Source: CAZIMM01 sp964540415 | GTDB lineage: Bacteria > Bacillota > Clostridia > Oscillospirales > Acutalibacteraceae | Length of the DNA: 64,000 bases | Reading direction: 5' to 3' | Assembly (NCBI GenBank): GCA_964540415.1 | Contig: CAZIMM010000001.1 | Span: 62,001 to 126,000, forward strand | In this document: in pieces, positions 26,541-35,215 of the stretch | Position numbering within the stretch: the stretch's first letter is position 1 | Layout of the letters: the number at the start of each line of letters is the position of its first letter | Notes under the pieces: generated by a model | What the model saw: the letters and a program-made list of their open reading frames with translations, nothing else | The model's database searches: none | What the model was told of the DNA's origin: nothing | Program-made: the position numbers and the translations under genes

Positions 26541-27287
26541 TTATTTCTTCACTGCAACAAACACAAGCCTCTGGCAATCCCCGGGCGGCTGCTGCCTTGT
26601 CATTTCACCGTATACCGCGCGGGTTTCAAGCCCCGCCTTTCCGAGCAGCTCCTTGAGCTCCTCCGGCTCATATGCGCGCTCGCTGAAGGCCTCAGTCCGG
26701 CGGCGGTAGGCTCTGCCGTCCTTTTCAAAAATGTTCAGCTCAATGTCAACAATGTTGCTGCTCTTATTATATGTGTTCTGCCAGACGCAGAAGACCTCGT
26801 CAAGGTCATAAACAAATGTGTTGTCCGCAAGAATCTCGCGGTGTTTGAAAACCGTGTTCACATCAAAAACGAACACGCCGCCCGGGTTCAGAAACAGTGA
26901 CACCCGTTTGAACGTCCTGAGCACATCGGCGCTGTCGGTGAGGTGGTTTATGCTGTCAAGAGTGCAGACAGCGGCGTCCACCGTGCCGTAAAGGTCGAGG
27001 TTCTGCATGCTCTGGCACAAAAACAGAATATTGACACCCGCGTCAAACGCGTTGTTCATTGCGAGGGACAGCATGTCGCCGCTGATGTCCGTTCCGATCA
27101 TGTCATAGCCTTTTTTGGCCAGAAGCGCTGTCAGTCTGCCGGTGCCGCACGCAAGGTCGAGCACGCATCCGTCCTCAACTCCGTTTTCCGCGAGCAGGGA
27201 CGAAACATAATCGGCGAGCGCCTCATAACCGACGTTGTCGGTGAGCAAATCATAGCTGCCCGCCAAAGCCGAATATCCCCCGCTCAT
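26541..27287 (-). CDS. SAM-dependent methyltransferase (class I)
   Basis: 248 residues from ATG 27287. The SAM-binding motif I is VLDLACGTGRLTALLAKKG, followed by MIGTDISGDML (motif II) and a motif resembling DAAVCTLDSINHLTD (post II). The start overlaps the YerC-like stop (ATGA), so the two are translationally coupled; the frame continues upstream only inside that gene. The nearest known relatives are YqeM-type small-molecule methyltransferases; the substrate cannot be read from sequence. Confidence 0.88.
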   Translation of the reverse strand: MSGGYSALAGSYDLLTDNVGYEALADYVSSLLAENGVEDGCVLDLACGTGRLTALLAKKGYDMIGTDISGDMLSLAMNNAFDAGVNILFLCQSMQNLDLYGTVDAAVCTLDSINHLTDSADVLRTFKRVSLFLNPGGVFVFDVNTVFKHREILADNTFVYDLDEVFCVWQNTYNKSSNIVDIELNIFEKDGRAYRRRTEAFSERAYEPEELKELLGKAGLETRAVYGEMTRQQPPGDCQRLVFVAVKK

Positions 27288-27577
27288 TTGTCGGAGTCCA
27301 TGCGGACAAACACTTTTTCGTAGCCGTCGCAGCCGTAATTCAGCGAACGGTTGACCCTGCTGATTGTTGCGGTGCTTGCGCCCGTGTTCTTGACAATGTC
27401 GCTGTATACGCACTTGTCGCGCAGCATTTTGGCAACGGTTATCCTCTGGGAAAGCGCCTTCAGCTCTGTGACTGTGCACAAATCCTCAAAAAAGTTGTAG
27501 CACTCCTCAAGGTTTTCGAGCTTGAGCACGGCATTGAAAAGAAAATCGAGCGACTCATCCTTGAGCTTGTTGTTCAT
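27284..27577 (-). CDS. YerC/YecD family TrpR-like DNA-binding protein
   Basis: 97 residues from ATG 27577 with AAGGAG 10 nt upstream. It belongs to the TrpR-related YerC/YecD family: LEECYNFFEDLCTVTELKAL, then a helix-turn-helix in the region SQRITVAKMLRDK and TGASTATISRVNRSLNYG. The effector and targets of this family are not generally known; it may regulate this operon. Its first 23 nt overlap the end of the GDPD-like gene and its stop overlaps the methyltransferase start, so three genes run without a gap. Confidence 0.9.
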   Translation of the reverse strand: MNNKLKDESLDFLFNAVLKLENLEECYNFFEDLCTVTELKALSQRITVAKMLRDKCVYSDIVKNTGASTATISRVNRSLNYGCDGYEKVFVRMDSDK

Positions 27578-28244
27578 AAAAATCAGACTCCTTGTGTTCA
27601 ATTGACTTCATTAGTTTTATCAGCTTGCGGGGGCGCAGGGTTGTGACGTTGTTAACGCCCAGGGCAAGCAGTTTTTTCATCCGCTCAACATCGTTCACCG
27701 TCCACGCGGAAACCTCCAGCGAGTGCTCCCGTGCGCGGCGGACAAAGTCTGGCGTGACGTTGCGGTGGTTTGTGTTCATCCCCACACAGCCGAGCCCGGC
27801 GGCTTTTTCAAACTCGGAATCGGGCACATCGGGGCGGCTGCCGTCAAACCACAGGTTGTAGTAATAAGGGATTCCCGGGCAGTCCCGCGCGACTGTTTCA
27901 AAATGATCGCCGAAGACCCCGGTGAACAGCGCTCTGTCCGCAACGCCGTATTCCTTAAGCATGGCAAAGACGGCGGGCAGGTTCCAAAACGCTTTGAGAT
28001 CCAGATTCACCTTTTTGCCGGGTGTTTTGGCGAGGATTTCGAAAACCGAGCTCAGCGGTTTACCCTGATTTTTGCCCGGCTTCTCTGCGTGGATGATGAC
28101 GGGTGTGCCGTCCTTCCGAAAGCTCAGGTCAATTTCCGCGATGTCCGCCCCGCAGAGCATTCCCGCTTTGAAGGAACGCAGACTGTTCATCGGGGTGAGC
28201 ATTGCACCCGTGTGCGCGGTGACGGTGAATGTATTTTTCTCCAA
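27555..28244 (-). CDS. Glycerophosphodiester phosphodiesterase-like protein with altered active site
   Basis: 229 residues. TTG 28244 with GGAGG 8 nt upstream. GDPD enzymes hydrolyse glycerophosphodiesters on a TIM barrel. The barrel pattern is clear (GADIAEIDLSFRKDGTPVIIH, KKVNLDLK, NTNHRNVTPDFVRRAREH, VSAWTVND). Catalytic His11, Glu37, Asp39 and His52 are present, but the usual HRG is HTG, PENT is PMNS, and HD is HA. Activity may be changed or lost. First gene of the group, with a good promoter upstream. Confidence 0.82.
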   Translation of the reverse strand: MEKNTFTVTAHTGAMLTPMNSLRSFKAGMLCGADIAEIDLSFRKDGTPVIIHAEKPGKNQGKPLSSVFEILAKTPGKKVNLDLKAFWNLPAVFAMLKEYGVADRALFTGVFGDHFETVARDCPGIPYYYNLWFDGSRPDVPDSEFEKAAGLGCVGMNTNHRNVTPDFVRRAREHSLEVSAWTVNDVERMKKLLALGVNNVTTLRPRKLIKLMKSIEHKESDFYEQQAQG

Positions 28245-28304
28245 TCATTTCGCCTCCGATTCTATCATAGCCGACTTGAAGCTTTCACGCTTTAAATCTT
28301 TACC

Positions 28305-28333
28305 ATTATACATTAATTTGTGTGCAAATTCAA
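28305..28333 (-). promoter_or_regulatory. Sigma-A promoter of the GDPD-YerC-methyltransferase-hslO group
   Basis: Minus strand TTGAAT, 17-nt spacer, TATAAT (complements of 28328-28333 and 28305-28310), 61 bp before the TTG start. Confidence 0.82.
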
Positions 28334-28458
28334 CAGCAAAGGCGGCAGTTTGAAAAATATTTTATCAGCCCGGAAGGCATCTTTTTCCAACAGTGACCGG
28401 GGAAGTCAAATCAGAATGACAGCGCAGCTTATTTGAGGCCCATATTGAGAGAAAACAA

Positions 28459-28487
28459 TTGAATTTTCAACGTCAACGTGCTATAAT
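28459..28487 (+). promoter_or_regulatory. Sigma-A promoter of the small protein-MATE group
   Basis: TTGAAT (28459-28464), 17-nt spacer and TATAAT (28482-28487), 26 bp before the ATG at 28513. Confidence 0.82.
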
Positions 28488-28512
28488 CACAAAAAACAGG
28501 AGGTTAATTATA

Positions 28513-28776
28513 ATGAAAAAGACACTTTGCGGCAAGGTTTATGATACCGACGCTTCAACTCTCGTGAAAAAATACACATTCGGCTATCCGGGTGACGATG
28601 ACGGTTACGAGGAATCCCTCTATGAGACCGCCGACGGCTTCATGTTCCTCTATGTGAACGGCGGAGCTTCCTCCGTCCATCCCAAAGAAGACATTAAAAG
28701 AATTTCCAAGGACAAGGCAACCAAATGGCTTGAAGGGCGGAGCAAGTCGAATCCCATACACCCTAAGGAAAAATAA
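28513..28776 (+). CDS. Small conserved-looking protein of unknown function
   Basis: 87 residues, soluble, no signal peptide. ATG 28513 with AGGAGG 9 nt upstream and a promoter directly before make it a real gene. It starts MKKTLCGKVYDTDASTLV and has YEESLYETADGFMFLYVNGG, a pattern resembling small Firmicutes proteins built on 'GKxYDTDTA ... SETLYRKRTGEYFL', known mostly as hypothetical. It is rich in Lys, Asp and Gly. It is followed after 36 bp by the MATE gene. Confidence 0.8.
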   Translation: MKKTLCGKVYDTDASTLVKKYTFGYPGDDDGYEESLYETADGFMFLYVNGGASSVHPKEDIKRISKDKATKWLEGRSKSNPIHPKEK

Positions 28777-28812
28777 ACCGGCTGCTGCCCGGATTTTGGA
28801 GAATTACAAACT

Positions 28813-30159
28813 ATGATAACTCGTGACGCCGGATTTTACCGCCGCTTCTTCTCGCTGACGGGCGTTATTGCATTGCAGAATGTGCTGGTTTTCAGCGTAA
28901 ACCTCGCTGACAACATCATGCTCGGAAAATACAGCGAGCCGGCAATGAGCGGCGCGTCACTGTGCAACCAGATTCAGTTTTTGCTCATGATGCTTGTTGT
29001 GGGCACTGCAAACGGAATTTCGGTCATCTGCTCGCAATACTGGGGCAAGGGAAAAGTTCTGCCGATAAAGCGTGTTTTCGCCGTCGGCATGGCAACGGGG
29101 CTTGCAATGGCTTTGCTGCTCGGCGCTGTTGTGCTCGCATTTCCGCAGGGCGTGCTGCGCCTGCTCACCGATGAAACGGAAATCATCGCCGAGGGCGCGG
29201 AATATCTCAAAATCATGGGCTTCTCCTATTGCATCTTCGCCGCGACAAACATCATCCTTGGCGTTCTGCGAAGCGTTGAAACGGTGAAAATCGGGTTTGC
29301 GGTGTCGGCGGTGTCTCTGTTTGTCAACATCACGCTCAATTACGGCCTGATTTACGGCAGACTCGGCATGCCGGAAATGGGCATACGCGGCGCTGCTTTC
29401 GCAACCCTTGCCGCGCGCACGGCGGAGCTGCTGATTGTCTGCGTCTATCTGTTCTGCATTGACAAAAAGCTTCGTGTGCGTCCGCTGGATCTTCTGAAAA
29501 TCGAAAAGGACTATTTCCGTGACTATATCCGGACAGGCTTCCCCCTTGTCGCTTCAAGCGGCTCATGGGGCATTGCAATGGGTGTGCAGACGGCAATCCT
29601 CGGCAGGCTCGGCGCAAGCGCCATTTCGGCAAACAGCATTGCGACAACTCTGTTCCAGGTTGTGAGCGTTCTCCACCAGTCAAGCGCAAACGCCGCCGGA
29701 GTTATCATCGGCACAACCGTCGGCAAGGGCGACATTCCCCGCGTGAAGGAATATTCAAAGACCCTCCAGCTGCTGTTTGTCGCTGTGGGCATTGTCGCCG
29801 GGAGCATCATCTTCTTTGCAAAAGCACCAATTATCTCGCTTTACAATGTCACGGCGGACAGCGCCCGTCTTTCCGACGTGTTTCTGACTGTTCTGAGCGT
29901 TACGGTTGTCGGCACGGCTTACCAGATGCCGGCACTGACGGGCATTGTCTCCGGCGGAGGCAGCACGCGCTTTGTGCTGTTCAACGACATGATTTTTATG
30001 TGGGGCATCGTGCTTCCGCTCTCGGCTCTTTCCGCCTTTGTGTTCCGCTTTCCGGTGTGGGTGACTTTTTCACTGCTCAAGTGCGACCAGATTCTCAAAT
30101 GCGCCGTTGCCGCAGTGAAGGTCAACCGCTTCCGCTGGATAAAGGATGTCACGCGCTGA
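28813..30159 (+). CDS. MATE-family efflux transporter
   Basis: 448 residues with about twelve hydrophobic helices arranged as two homologous halves. Cation-coupled exporter of the MATE branch of the MOP superfamily. N-terminal marks: TGVIALQNVLVFSVNLADNIMLGKYSEPA and GTANGISVICSQYWGKGK; second-half marks: SSANAAGVIIGTTVGKGD. The substrate may be a drug or a metabolite; the neighbouring pyruvyl transferase and glycosyltransferase leave open a role in moving an envelope precursor, but lipid-linked sugar flippases are a different branch. Confidence 0.92.
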   Translation: MITRDAGFYRRFFSLTGVIALQNVLVFSVNLADNIMLGKYSEPAMSGASLCNQIQFLLMMLVVGTANGISVICSQYWGKGKVLPIKRVFAVGMATGLAMALLLGAVVLAFPQGVLRLLTDETEIIAEGAEYLKIMGFSYCIFAATNIILGVLRSVETVKIGFAVSAVSLFVNITLNYGLIYGRLGMPEMGIRGAAFATLAARTAELLIVCVYLFCIDKKLRVRPLDLLKIEKDYFRDYIRTGFPLVASSGSWGIAMGVQTAILGRLGASAISANSIATTLFQVVSVLHQSSANAAGVIIGTTVGKGDIPRVKEYSKTLQLLFVAVGIVAGSIIFFAKAPIISLYNVTADSARLSDVFLTVLSVTVVGTAYQMPALTGIVSGGGSTRFVLFNDMIFMWGIVLPLSALSAFVFRFPVWVTFSLLKCDQILKCAVAAVKVNRFRWIKDVTR

Positions 30160-30184
30160 TGAAAAAATTACGGACGGTGTGCGG

Positions 30185-31297
30185 ATGAAAATTATTGTAA
30201 ACGCTTTTTGCGACATGAACCTCGGGGATGATTTGTTCCTGCGCATTCTCGCTCAGAGATATCCGCAGGTTGAATTCCGTGTTCTCGCGGACAAAGAGTA
30301 TTCCCGGAATATCGGCAAAAATTTCAAGGCATACCACAAAACCAAAAGGCTCTACAAAACGCTTTCAGCGCTGCGCCGTCGCCTTCCGGGCGGGCTGAAA
30401 AAGCCGGTCGGTTATTTTCTTGCGTTCATCGACAGGCTTGTTTTCAAATCAGGCAAGGCGGCGTATGTGCAAATCGGCGGCTCTATGTATCAGGAAAAGC
30501 TTAACGACGGCTCTGTCAACCCCTATGTGTTTTCCGGCACTCACGGCCTGCCGTGCTTTGTTATCGGCGCGTCCTTCGGCCCGTTCGAGAGCGAGGAGTT
30601 TGTTGCACGGGCGAGAGATTATTTCCGTACCTGCCGGGTTTGCTTCAGGGACAGATATTCATACTCTTTCTTTGAAGACCTCCCGACGGCTGCCTTTGCG
30701 CCCGACGTTGTGTTCACCTGCCGCAATCTGCCCGCGGTTGAGGAGCGGAAAGACAAAATTCTGTTCTCCGTGATGGATTTTTCGCAGCGCCGTGAGCTTT
30801 CCGGCTTTGCGGAAGCATATATTTCAAAAACGGCCTCCGCGGTGAGCGAATATCTGCGGCGCGGCTTCAAAGTGACGTTGATGTCCTTTTGCCGCTTGGA
30901 GGGCGACGAAAACGCGGCGGAGCAAATCCGGGAGCTGGTTCCGGCCGAGCTTCGCGGAGGACTGTCGGAATTCTTTTATGACGGCAAACTTGACGCCGCT
31001 CTCGCGGAAATCGCAAGCGCAGGCTATGTTGTCGCGCTGCGCTTCCACTCGCTGATTATCTCGTGGCTGCTGCACAAGGCAGTGTTCCCCATTGTCTATG
31101 CGCAGAAGACACGCAGCTACCTTGAGGAAGCGGGCTTTGAGGGAGACTTTGCAGAGCTTTCCGACATCGGAAGCCTGACCTTTGAGCAGCTTGAACGCAA
31201 CCGCGTTGAAAACATCCGCTTTGACCCCCGGGAATACATAAAGGCCTCGGAGGGGCAGTTTGCGGCGCTCGATGAATTTGCGGAGGGGAACAGATGA
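30185..31297 (+). CDS. Polysaccharide pyruvyl transferase family protein (CsaB-like)
   Basis: 370 residues from ATG 30185 (MKIIVNAFCDMNLGDDLFLR). The family adds pyruvate ketals to cell-wall or exopolysaccharide sugars (as CsaB does for S-layer anchoring). Marks: N-terminal NLGDDLFL, IGGSMYQE (the Gly-rich loop), GASFGPFES, RDRYSYSFF and the C-terminal VVALRFHSLIISWLLHKAVFPIVY with the conserved R-x-H. The stop overlaps the next start (ATGA), so it is coupled to the glycosyltransferase. Acceptor unknown. Confidence 0.9.
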   Translation: MKIIVNAFCDMNLGDDLFLRILAQRYPQVEFRVLADKEYSRNIGKNFKAYHKTKRLYKTLSALRRRLPGGLKKPVGYFLAFIDRLVFKSGKAAYVQIGGSMYQEKLNDGSVNPYVFSGTHGLPCFVIGASFGPFESEEFVARARDYFRTCRVCFRDRYSYSFFEDLPTAAFAPDVVFTCRNLPAVEERKDKILFSVMDFSQRRELSGFAEAYISKTASAVSEYLRRGFKVTLMSFCRLEGDENAAEQIRELVPAELRGGLSEFFYDGKLDAALAEIASAGYVVALRFHSLIISWLLHKAVFPIVYAQKTRSYLEEAGFEGDFAELSDIGSLTFEQLERNRVENIRFDPREYIKASEGQFAALDEFAEGNR

Positions 31298-32328
31298 TAA
31301 GCGTAATTATTCCGGTTTACAACCGTGAAAAGCTTCTGGAAAGCTGTGTTGACTCCGTGCTTGCGCAGACCCTTCAGGAGCTTGAAATAATCCTTGTTGA
31401 CGACGGCTCAACCGACGGCTCGCTTGCCCTTTGCAGGGAGCTTGAAAAAAAGGACAGCCGCATCAAAACCGTCTCAAAGCAAAACGGCGGCGTATCCTCC
31501 GCGCGCAACGCGGGGCTTGACGCGGCAACGGGCGATTACATCGGCTTTGTTGACAGCGACGATTTGATAGACCGTGAAATGTATGATAAAATGCTCGCCG
31601 CGCTCGTTTCGACCGGGGCGGACACGGTGCGCTGTTACTATAAGGCGTTCAACCGGAACGGCTTCACGGGCGAAAGCAGCTGCCCGGAGCCTCACGGCAA
31701 GCTCGAAACAATCGAAAAGAGTGAGCTGCAGCCTTATTTCCGCGCTTTTCTCGGCGAGCCGGGTGTCGGCGGGCTGAACGAGGCGTTCAGCGGCGCGGGA
31801 AGGCACGAAAGCGCCTGCACCTCACTGACGAAGACCGCCGTTATCCGCGGCAACGCGCTCCGCTTTGACGAGCGGTATTCCTTCGCCGAGGACGCGTTTT
31901 TCTGCCTGAATGTTTACGCCTGCTGTAATAAAATTGCCCTGCTCTATGAGCCGCTTTATCTTTACCGCGCAGCACAGTCGCAGAACATGCGCAACGTGCT
32001 CGGTGCGGACACAATAAAAAGATATGTTTCCGTCTGGAACATGGGCTATGATTTCTGCACGAAATTTGACGTGCCCGAAAGCCTTTGGACAGTGCACTGC
32101 AGGGATATCGCCGGGGCTGTTTCCACATTTCCGAAGCTGCTGAAAAAGCAGGGGGGGAGCTTTTCCTCACGCCGCGCGGCGCTCGCGGAAATTCTTGCAA
32201 ACGAAAGCATCCGTCAGGCTGTCCGCAGATTTTCGGGAAGCGGACTTGCTTTCAGATACCGCCTGCCGTTTTTGCTGCTCAGGGCGCGGCTGCGGCTGCT
32301 GTGGCAGCTCATATGCGAAAACGCATAA
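31294..32328 (+). CDS. Glycosyltransferase family 2 protein
   Basis: 344 residues. GT-A fold with SVIIPVYNREKLL at the N terminus, VDDGSTDGS, NGGVSSARNAGLDAATGDYI and the metal-binding DSDD. It transfers a sugar from an NDP-sugar to an envelope glycan, donor and acceptor unknown. Its start is coupled to the pyruvyl transferase stop through an ATGA overlap. A C-terminal basic segment rich in Arg and Leu may attach it to the membrane. Confidence 0.92.
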   Translation: MISVIIPVYNREKLLESCVDSVLAQTLQELEIILVDDGSTDGSLALCRELEKKDSRIKTVSKQNGGVSSARNAGLDAATGDYIGFVDSDDLIDREMYDKMLAALVSTGADTVRCYYKAFNRNGFTGESSCPEPHGKLETIEKSELQPYFRAFLGEPGVGGLNEAFSGAGRHESACTSLTKTAVIRGNALRFDERYSFAEDAFFCLNVYACCNKIALLYEPLYLYRAAQSQNMRNVLGADTIKRYVSVWNMGYDFCTKFDVPESLWTVHCRDIAGAVSTFPKLLKKQGGSFSSRRAALAEILANESIRQAVRRFSGSGLAFRYRLPFLLLRARLRLLWQLICENA

Positions 32329-32364
32329 AATAAATCCGAATTCAAAAAAGGGGAGGAACCGGAA

Positions 32365-33408
32365 GTGAACAGCAGCGTTCTTGCCGCAATGAGCGGCGGA
32401 GTGGACTCAACCGCAGCGGCCGCTCTCCTGCTTGAATCGGGGCTTGACGTGCGTGCGGCGACAATGCGGCTCAGGGGTGTTCCCGATGAGTCGGAGCAGG
32501 CGAAAAAAATCTGCGCCATGCTTGGAATACCGCACGAAACGGTTGACCTTTCCGATGTTTTTTATAAAGAGGTTGTGGATTATTTTGTCCGCACTTATCT
32601 TGAGGGTGGCACGCCGAACCCCTGTGTGAGGTGCAACAAGGCTGTCAAATTCGGTGCATTGCTCGATTACGCGGTGAACACCGGGTGCGACAGAATAGCC
32701 TCGGGGCACTATGCCCGGGTTGAAAAGAGCGGAAACAGATATCTTCTCAAGAAGGCGGCCTACACCGAAAAAGATCAGAGCTATGTGCTCTGGCGTCTCG
32801 GGCAGGAGCAGCTTTCACGGATGCTGCTCCCGGTCGGCGGGCTGACAAAGCCGCAGGTGCGCGAGCTGGTTGAGACCCTGGGTCTGCCGAACTCGCGGGC
32901 AAAGGAAAGCCAGGATGTATGCTTTGTGACGGACGGCGACTATGCCGCGTTCATTGAAGACTACACTTCGCGAAAGCTCGTGCCCGGCAGCTTCATTGAT
33001 TCCGGCGGAAAAGTTCTCGGCACACATTCCGGGTTTGCGGCTTACACAATCGGTCAGCGCAAGGGTCTGGGTATCAGCGCGCCGCGGCCGCTGTTTGTGC
33101 TCGGGAAGGACGCGGAGAACAACACCGTCACCCTCGGAGAGCACGAAATGCTGATGAAGGGCGCGCTCACCGCAAAAAACCTCAACCTCATTGCCGCGGA
33201 ACGTCTTGATGCTCCGCTGCGGGTTGAGGCAAAAACACGCTATTCCCAGCGCGAGGCACCGGCAACGGTTATCCCTCTGGGCGAGGGACGTGTGCGGGTT
33301 GAGTTCGATTCACCTCAAAGAGCGCTCACGCCGGGGCAGTCCGTTGTTTTTTATGACGGTGAAACAGTTGTGGGCGGGGCGGAAATCGAACCGCAATTTG
33401 ACAGATAA
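32365..33408 (+). CDS. mnmA: tRNA 2-thiouridine(34) synthase MnmA
   Basis: Thiolates U34 of Lys, Glu and Gln tRNAs using ATP and sulfur passed from a cysteine desulfurase. 347 residues. PP-loop SGGVDST at 10-16; catalytic cysteine in NPCVRCN (Cys87, with Cys90) and second cysteine Cys186 in SQDVCFV; GHYARV and TIGQRKGLGI also present. The start is GTG 32365 with GGGGAGG 8-9 nt upstream. It stands between envelope genes without functional link; such insertion is common for housekeeping genes. Confidence 0.96.
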   Translation: MNSSVLAAMSGGVDSTAAAALLLESGLDVRAATMRLRGVPDESEQAKKICAMLGIPHETVDLSDVFYKEVVDYFVRTYLEGGTPNPCVRCNKAVKFGALLDYAVNTGCDRIASGHYARVEKSGNRYLLKKAAYTEKDQSYVLWRLGQEQLSRMLLPVGGLTKPQVRELVETLGLPNSRAKESQDVCFVTDGDYAAFIEDYTSRKLVPGSFIDSGGKVLGTHSGFAAYTIGQRKGLGISAPRPLFVLGKDAENNTVTLGEHEMLMKGALTAKNLNLIAAERLDAPLRVEAKTRYSQREAPATVIPLGEGRVRVEFDSPQRALTPGQSVVFYDGETVVGGAEIEPQFDR

Positions 33409-33423
33409 AAGGGAGAGAGAACA

Positions 33424-35094
33424 ATGTCAAAGCTGATAAAATGTGTCGCACTGTTGACTGTTCTCGTGATGCTTTTCGGGTGCACGGGCAACAGGTCTGA
33501 GGAGGAAACCTCCGCAACAACGGGCAGGGACTCCACGACGGCTGCCTCCGACACCTCCGTCACACAGAGCGATAAGCCCGTGTTCATGCTCGGTGAGCTT
33601 CCGGACATCGGGAAATACGAGCAGAACAGCCTTGAAAAGCATGACAGATGGTATAAGGATTTCACTCCTGTGCCCAAGGCGAACAGCTCCTACGGCATGC
33701 TTGTTCCATTTGCCGCATCATATAAAAATTTTGTTCTCGCCTCCGCCGAAGACTATGACGGAGATCCGTACATGAAGGATTATTCGCAGGACGGCATGAA
33801 ATACGGGCTTGCAACTGTCGGCGGAAAAATCATTGCGGATGCCGTGTTCGACAATGTGTTCAAGCACGACAGCGAGGACAGCGACGATTGGTTCTACATT
33901 CTGAACAACGGCGGCGGTGAGGGCGGCAGCAGCGAACCGTTTTACGTCATGGCGCGCGACGGCTCGTGGGTGATTTGCGAAAGCAGTGGAGGCAGTATTT
34001 ATTCCGTTTCCGACGGTGTGATAACCGTGTGCAGGTATGATTACACCGAGGGCACCTCCCTGAGTCACTACACCGCTTACGATTTTTCCGGCAAAAAGCT
34101 CTTTGAAAAAGACATCAACGGCGATCTCTGCCGCTTTTCCTGCGGCTATGCCGAGGTGTATGACTATACCGACGACGGGTCTGACAACAACAATTCCTAT
34201 TATCTCAACAAAAAAGGCGAAGCAGTCTTTGAACGCTATTCCACTGTGGAAAGCTTCTGCAACTTCCGCGCGGTGGTTTCCTTCACAAATTCCTTCACCG
34301 GACGCAGATACGGCGTAATCAACACCGACGGAGACTGGGTTATGAAGCCGGTTTATGAAAACATTTTTTCGATTGAAGGGAAATATTTCATCGTACCTGC
34401 AGGTGACACCGCAACGGTTTACGATGAAAACGGGCAGAAGCTTTACACAAAGAACTTCTGCACTGACAGCTTCTACCCCTGCGAAATTGCGCAATGCGGC
34501 ACTGAGGAACAATGCTTTTTCTCGACCTACACATATAACGACGGCGATGAGCAGACAAAATACTACCATGCCGAAAGCGGCGAAATCATGGTCTGTGGGG
34601 AAAACGGAGCCGCAGCGCAGGGAATGGCTGACGATTATTTCTATTGCACAGCGGACGGCACCGGTTATCTCTTTGACGCAAACGGCAAAACCGTGTTCAG
34701 GGTTGCCGGAATGGAATCGGCTGAGTGCATTGTCAACGGCTGCGTCGCGGTGAAAACCCACGATGAGGACTCCGGCAAAAGAACTTTTGCAATTTATGAA
34801 ATCAAAACAAACAAGCTTCTGTTTTCAGAGAAAACCGACAACGCCGATGCCTGGGCAATTGATGCGGGAAACGGCAAGGTTATCTCCGCAGAGGTGTATT
34901 CGGAGGACGGAGCGGTTTACAAAAATCTGTATTTTGACACACGCATAAAATCCGTTATTGAAAACGCAAAGCACATTGAGGGCTGGATAATTGACGGCAA
35001 GAGCTACACCCTCACCTGCACCGACACCTTCGCAACCCTCACCGACGGCAGCGGCAGGGTGCTTGTGCGCTATCTTATCAACGCGGATGCTTAA
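33424..35094 (+). CDS. WG-repeat-like lipoprotein
   Basis: 556 residues, secreted lipoprotein: signal peptide ending in LFGC with Cys20, then a Thr/Ser/Glu linker (about 22-50). The remainder is made of repeated beta-rich units such as MKYGLATVGGKIIADAVFD, YYLNKKGEAVFERYS and YGVINTDGDWVMKPVYE, the pattern of WG repeats, here degenerate and less regular. It probably forms a propeller-like surface domain; ligand unknown. It starts 15 bp after mnmA with a GGGAGAG ribosome site, so it is likely in the same transcript. Confidence 0.82.
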   Translation: MSKLIKCVALLTVLVMLFGCTGNRSEEETSATTGRDSTTAASDTSVTQSDKPVFMLGELPDIGKYEQNSLEKHDRWYKDFTPVPKANSSYGMLVPFAASYKNFVLASAEDYDGDPYMKDYSQDGMKYGLATVGGKIIADAVFDNVFKHDSEDSDDWFYILNNGGGEGGSSEPFYVMARDGSWVICESSGGSIYSVSDGVITVCRYDYTEGTSLSHYTAYDFSGKKLFEKDINGDLCRFSCGYAEVYDYTDDGSDNNNSYYLNKKGEAVFERYSTVESFCNFRAVVSFTNSFTGRRYGVINTDGDWVMKPVYENIFSIEGKYFIVPAGDTATVYDENGQKLYTKNFCTDSFYPCEIAQCGTEEQCFFSTYTYNDGDEQTKYYHAESGEIMVCGENGAAAQGMADDYFYCTADGTGYLFDANGKTVFRVAGMESAECIVNGCVAVKTHDEDSGKRTFAIYEIKTNKLLFSEKTDNADAWAIDAGNGKVISAEVYSEDGAVYKNLYFDTRIKSVIENAKHIEGWIIDGKSYTLTCTDTFATLTDGSGRVLVRYLINADA

Positions 35095-35142
35095 GCATAT
35101 TGACGTAACAAAAATTTACCTTTTATTCATACAAAAGTCCGA

Positions 35143-35171
35143 TTGAAAAGCAAACTTATATATGTTATAAT
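35143..35171 (+). promoter_or_regulatory. Sigma-A promoter of the beta-propeller lipoprotein gene
   Basis: TTGAAA (35143-35148), 17-nt spacer and TATAAT (35166-35171), about 45 bp before the start at 35216. Confidence 0.85.
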
Positions 35172-35215
35172 AATTTGATATAACCCTCATAAAAAAAGGA
35201 AGGTAGCATTACATT

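Noticed and set aside
33718..34761. Minus-strand open frame of 347 codons
   Set aside because: Antisense shadow of the WG-repeat-like lipoprotein gene, caused by its GC-rich third positions.
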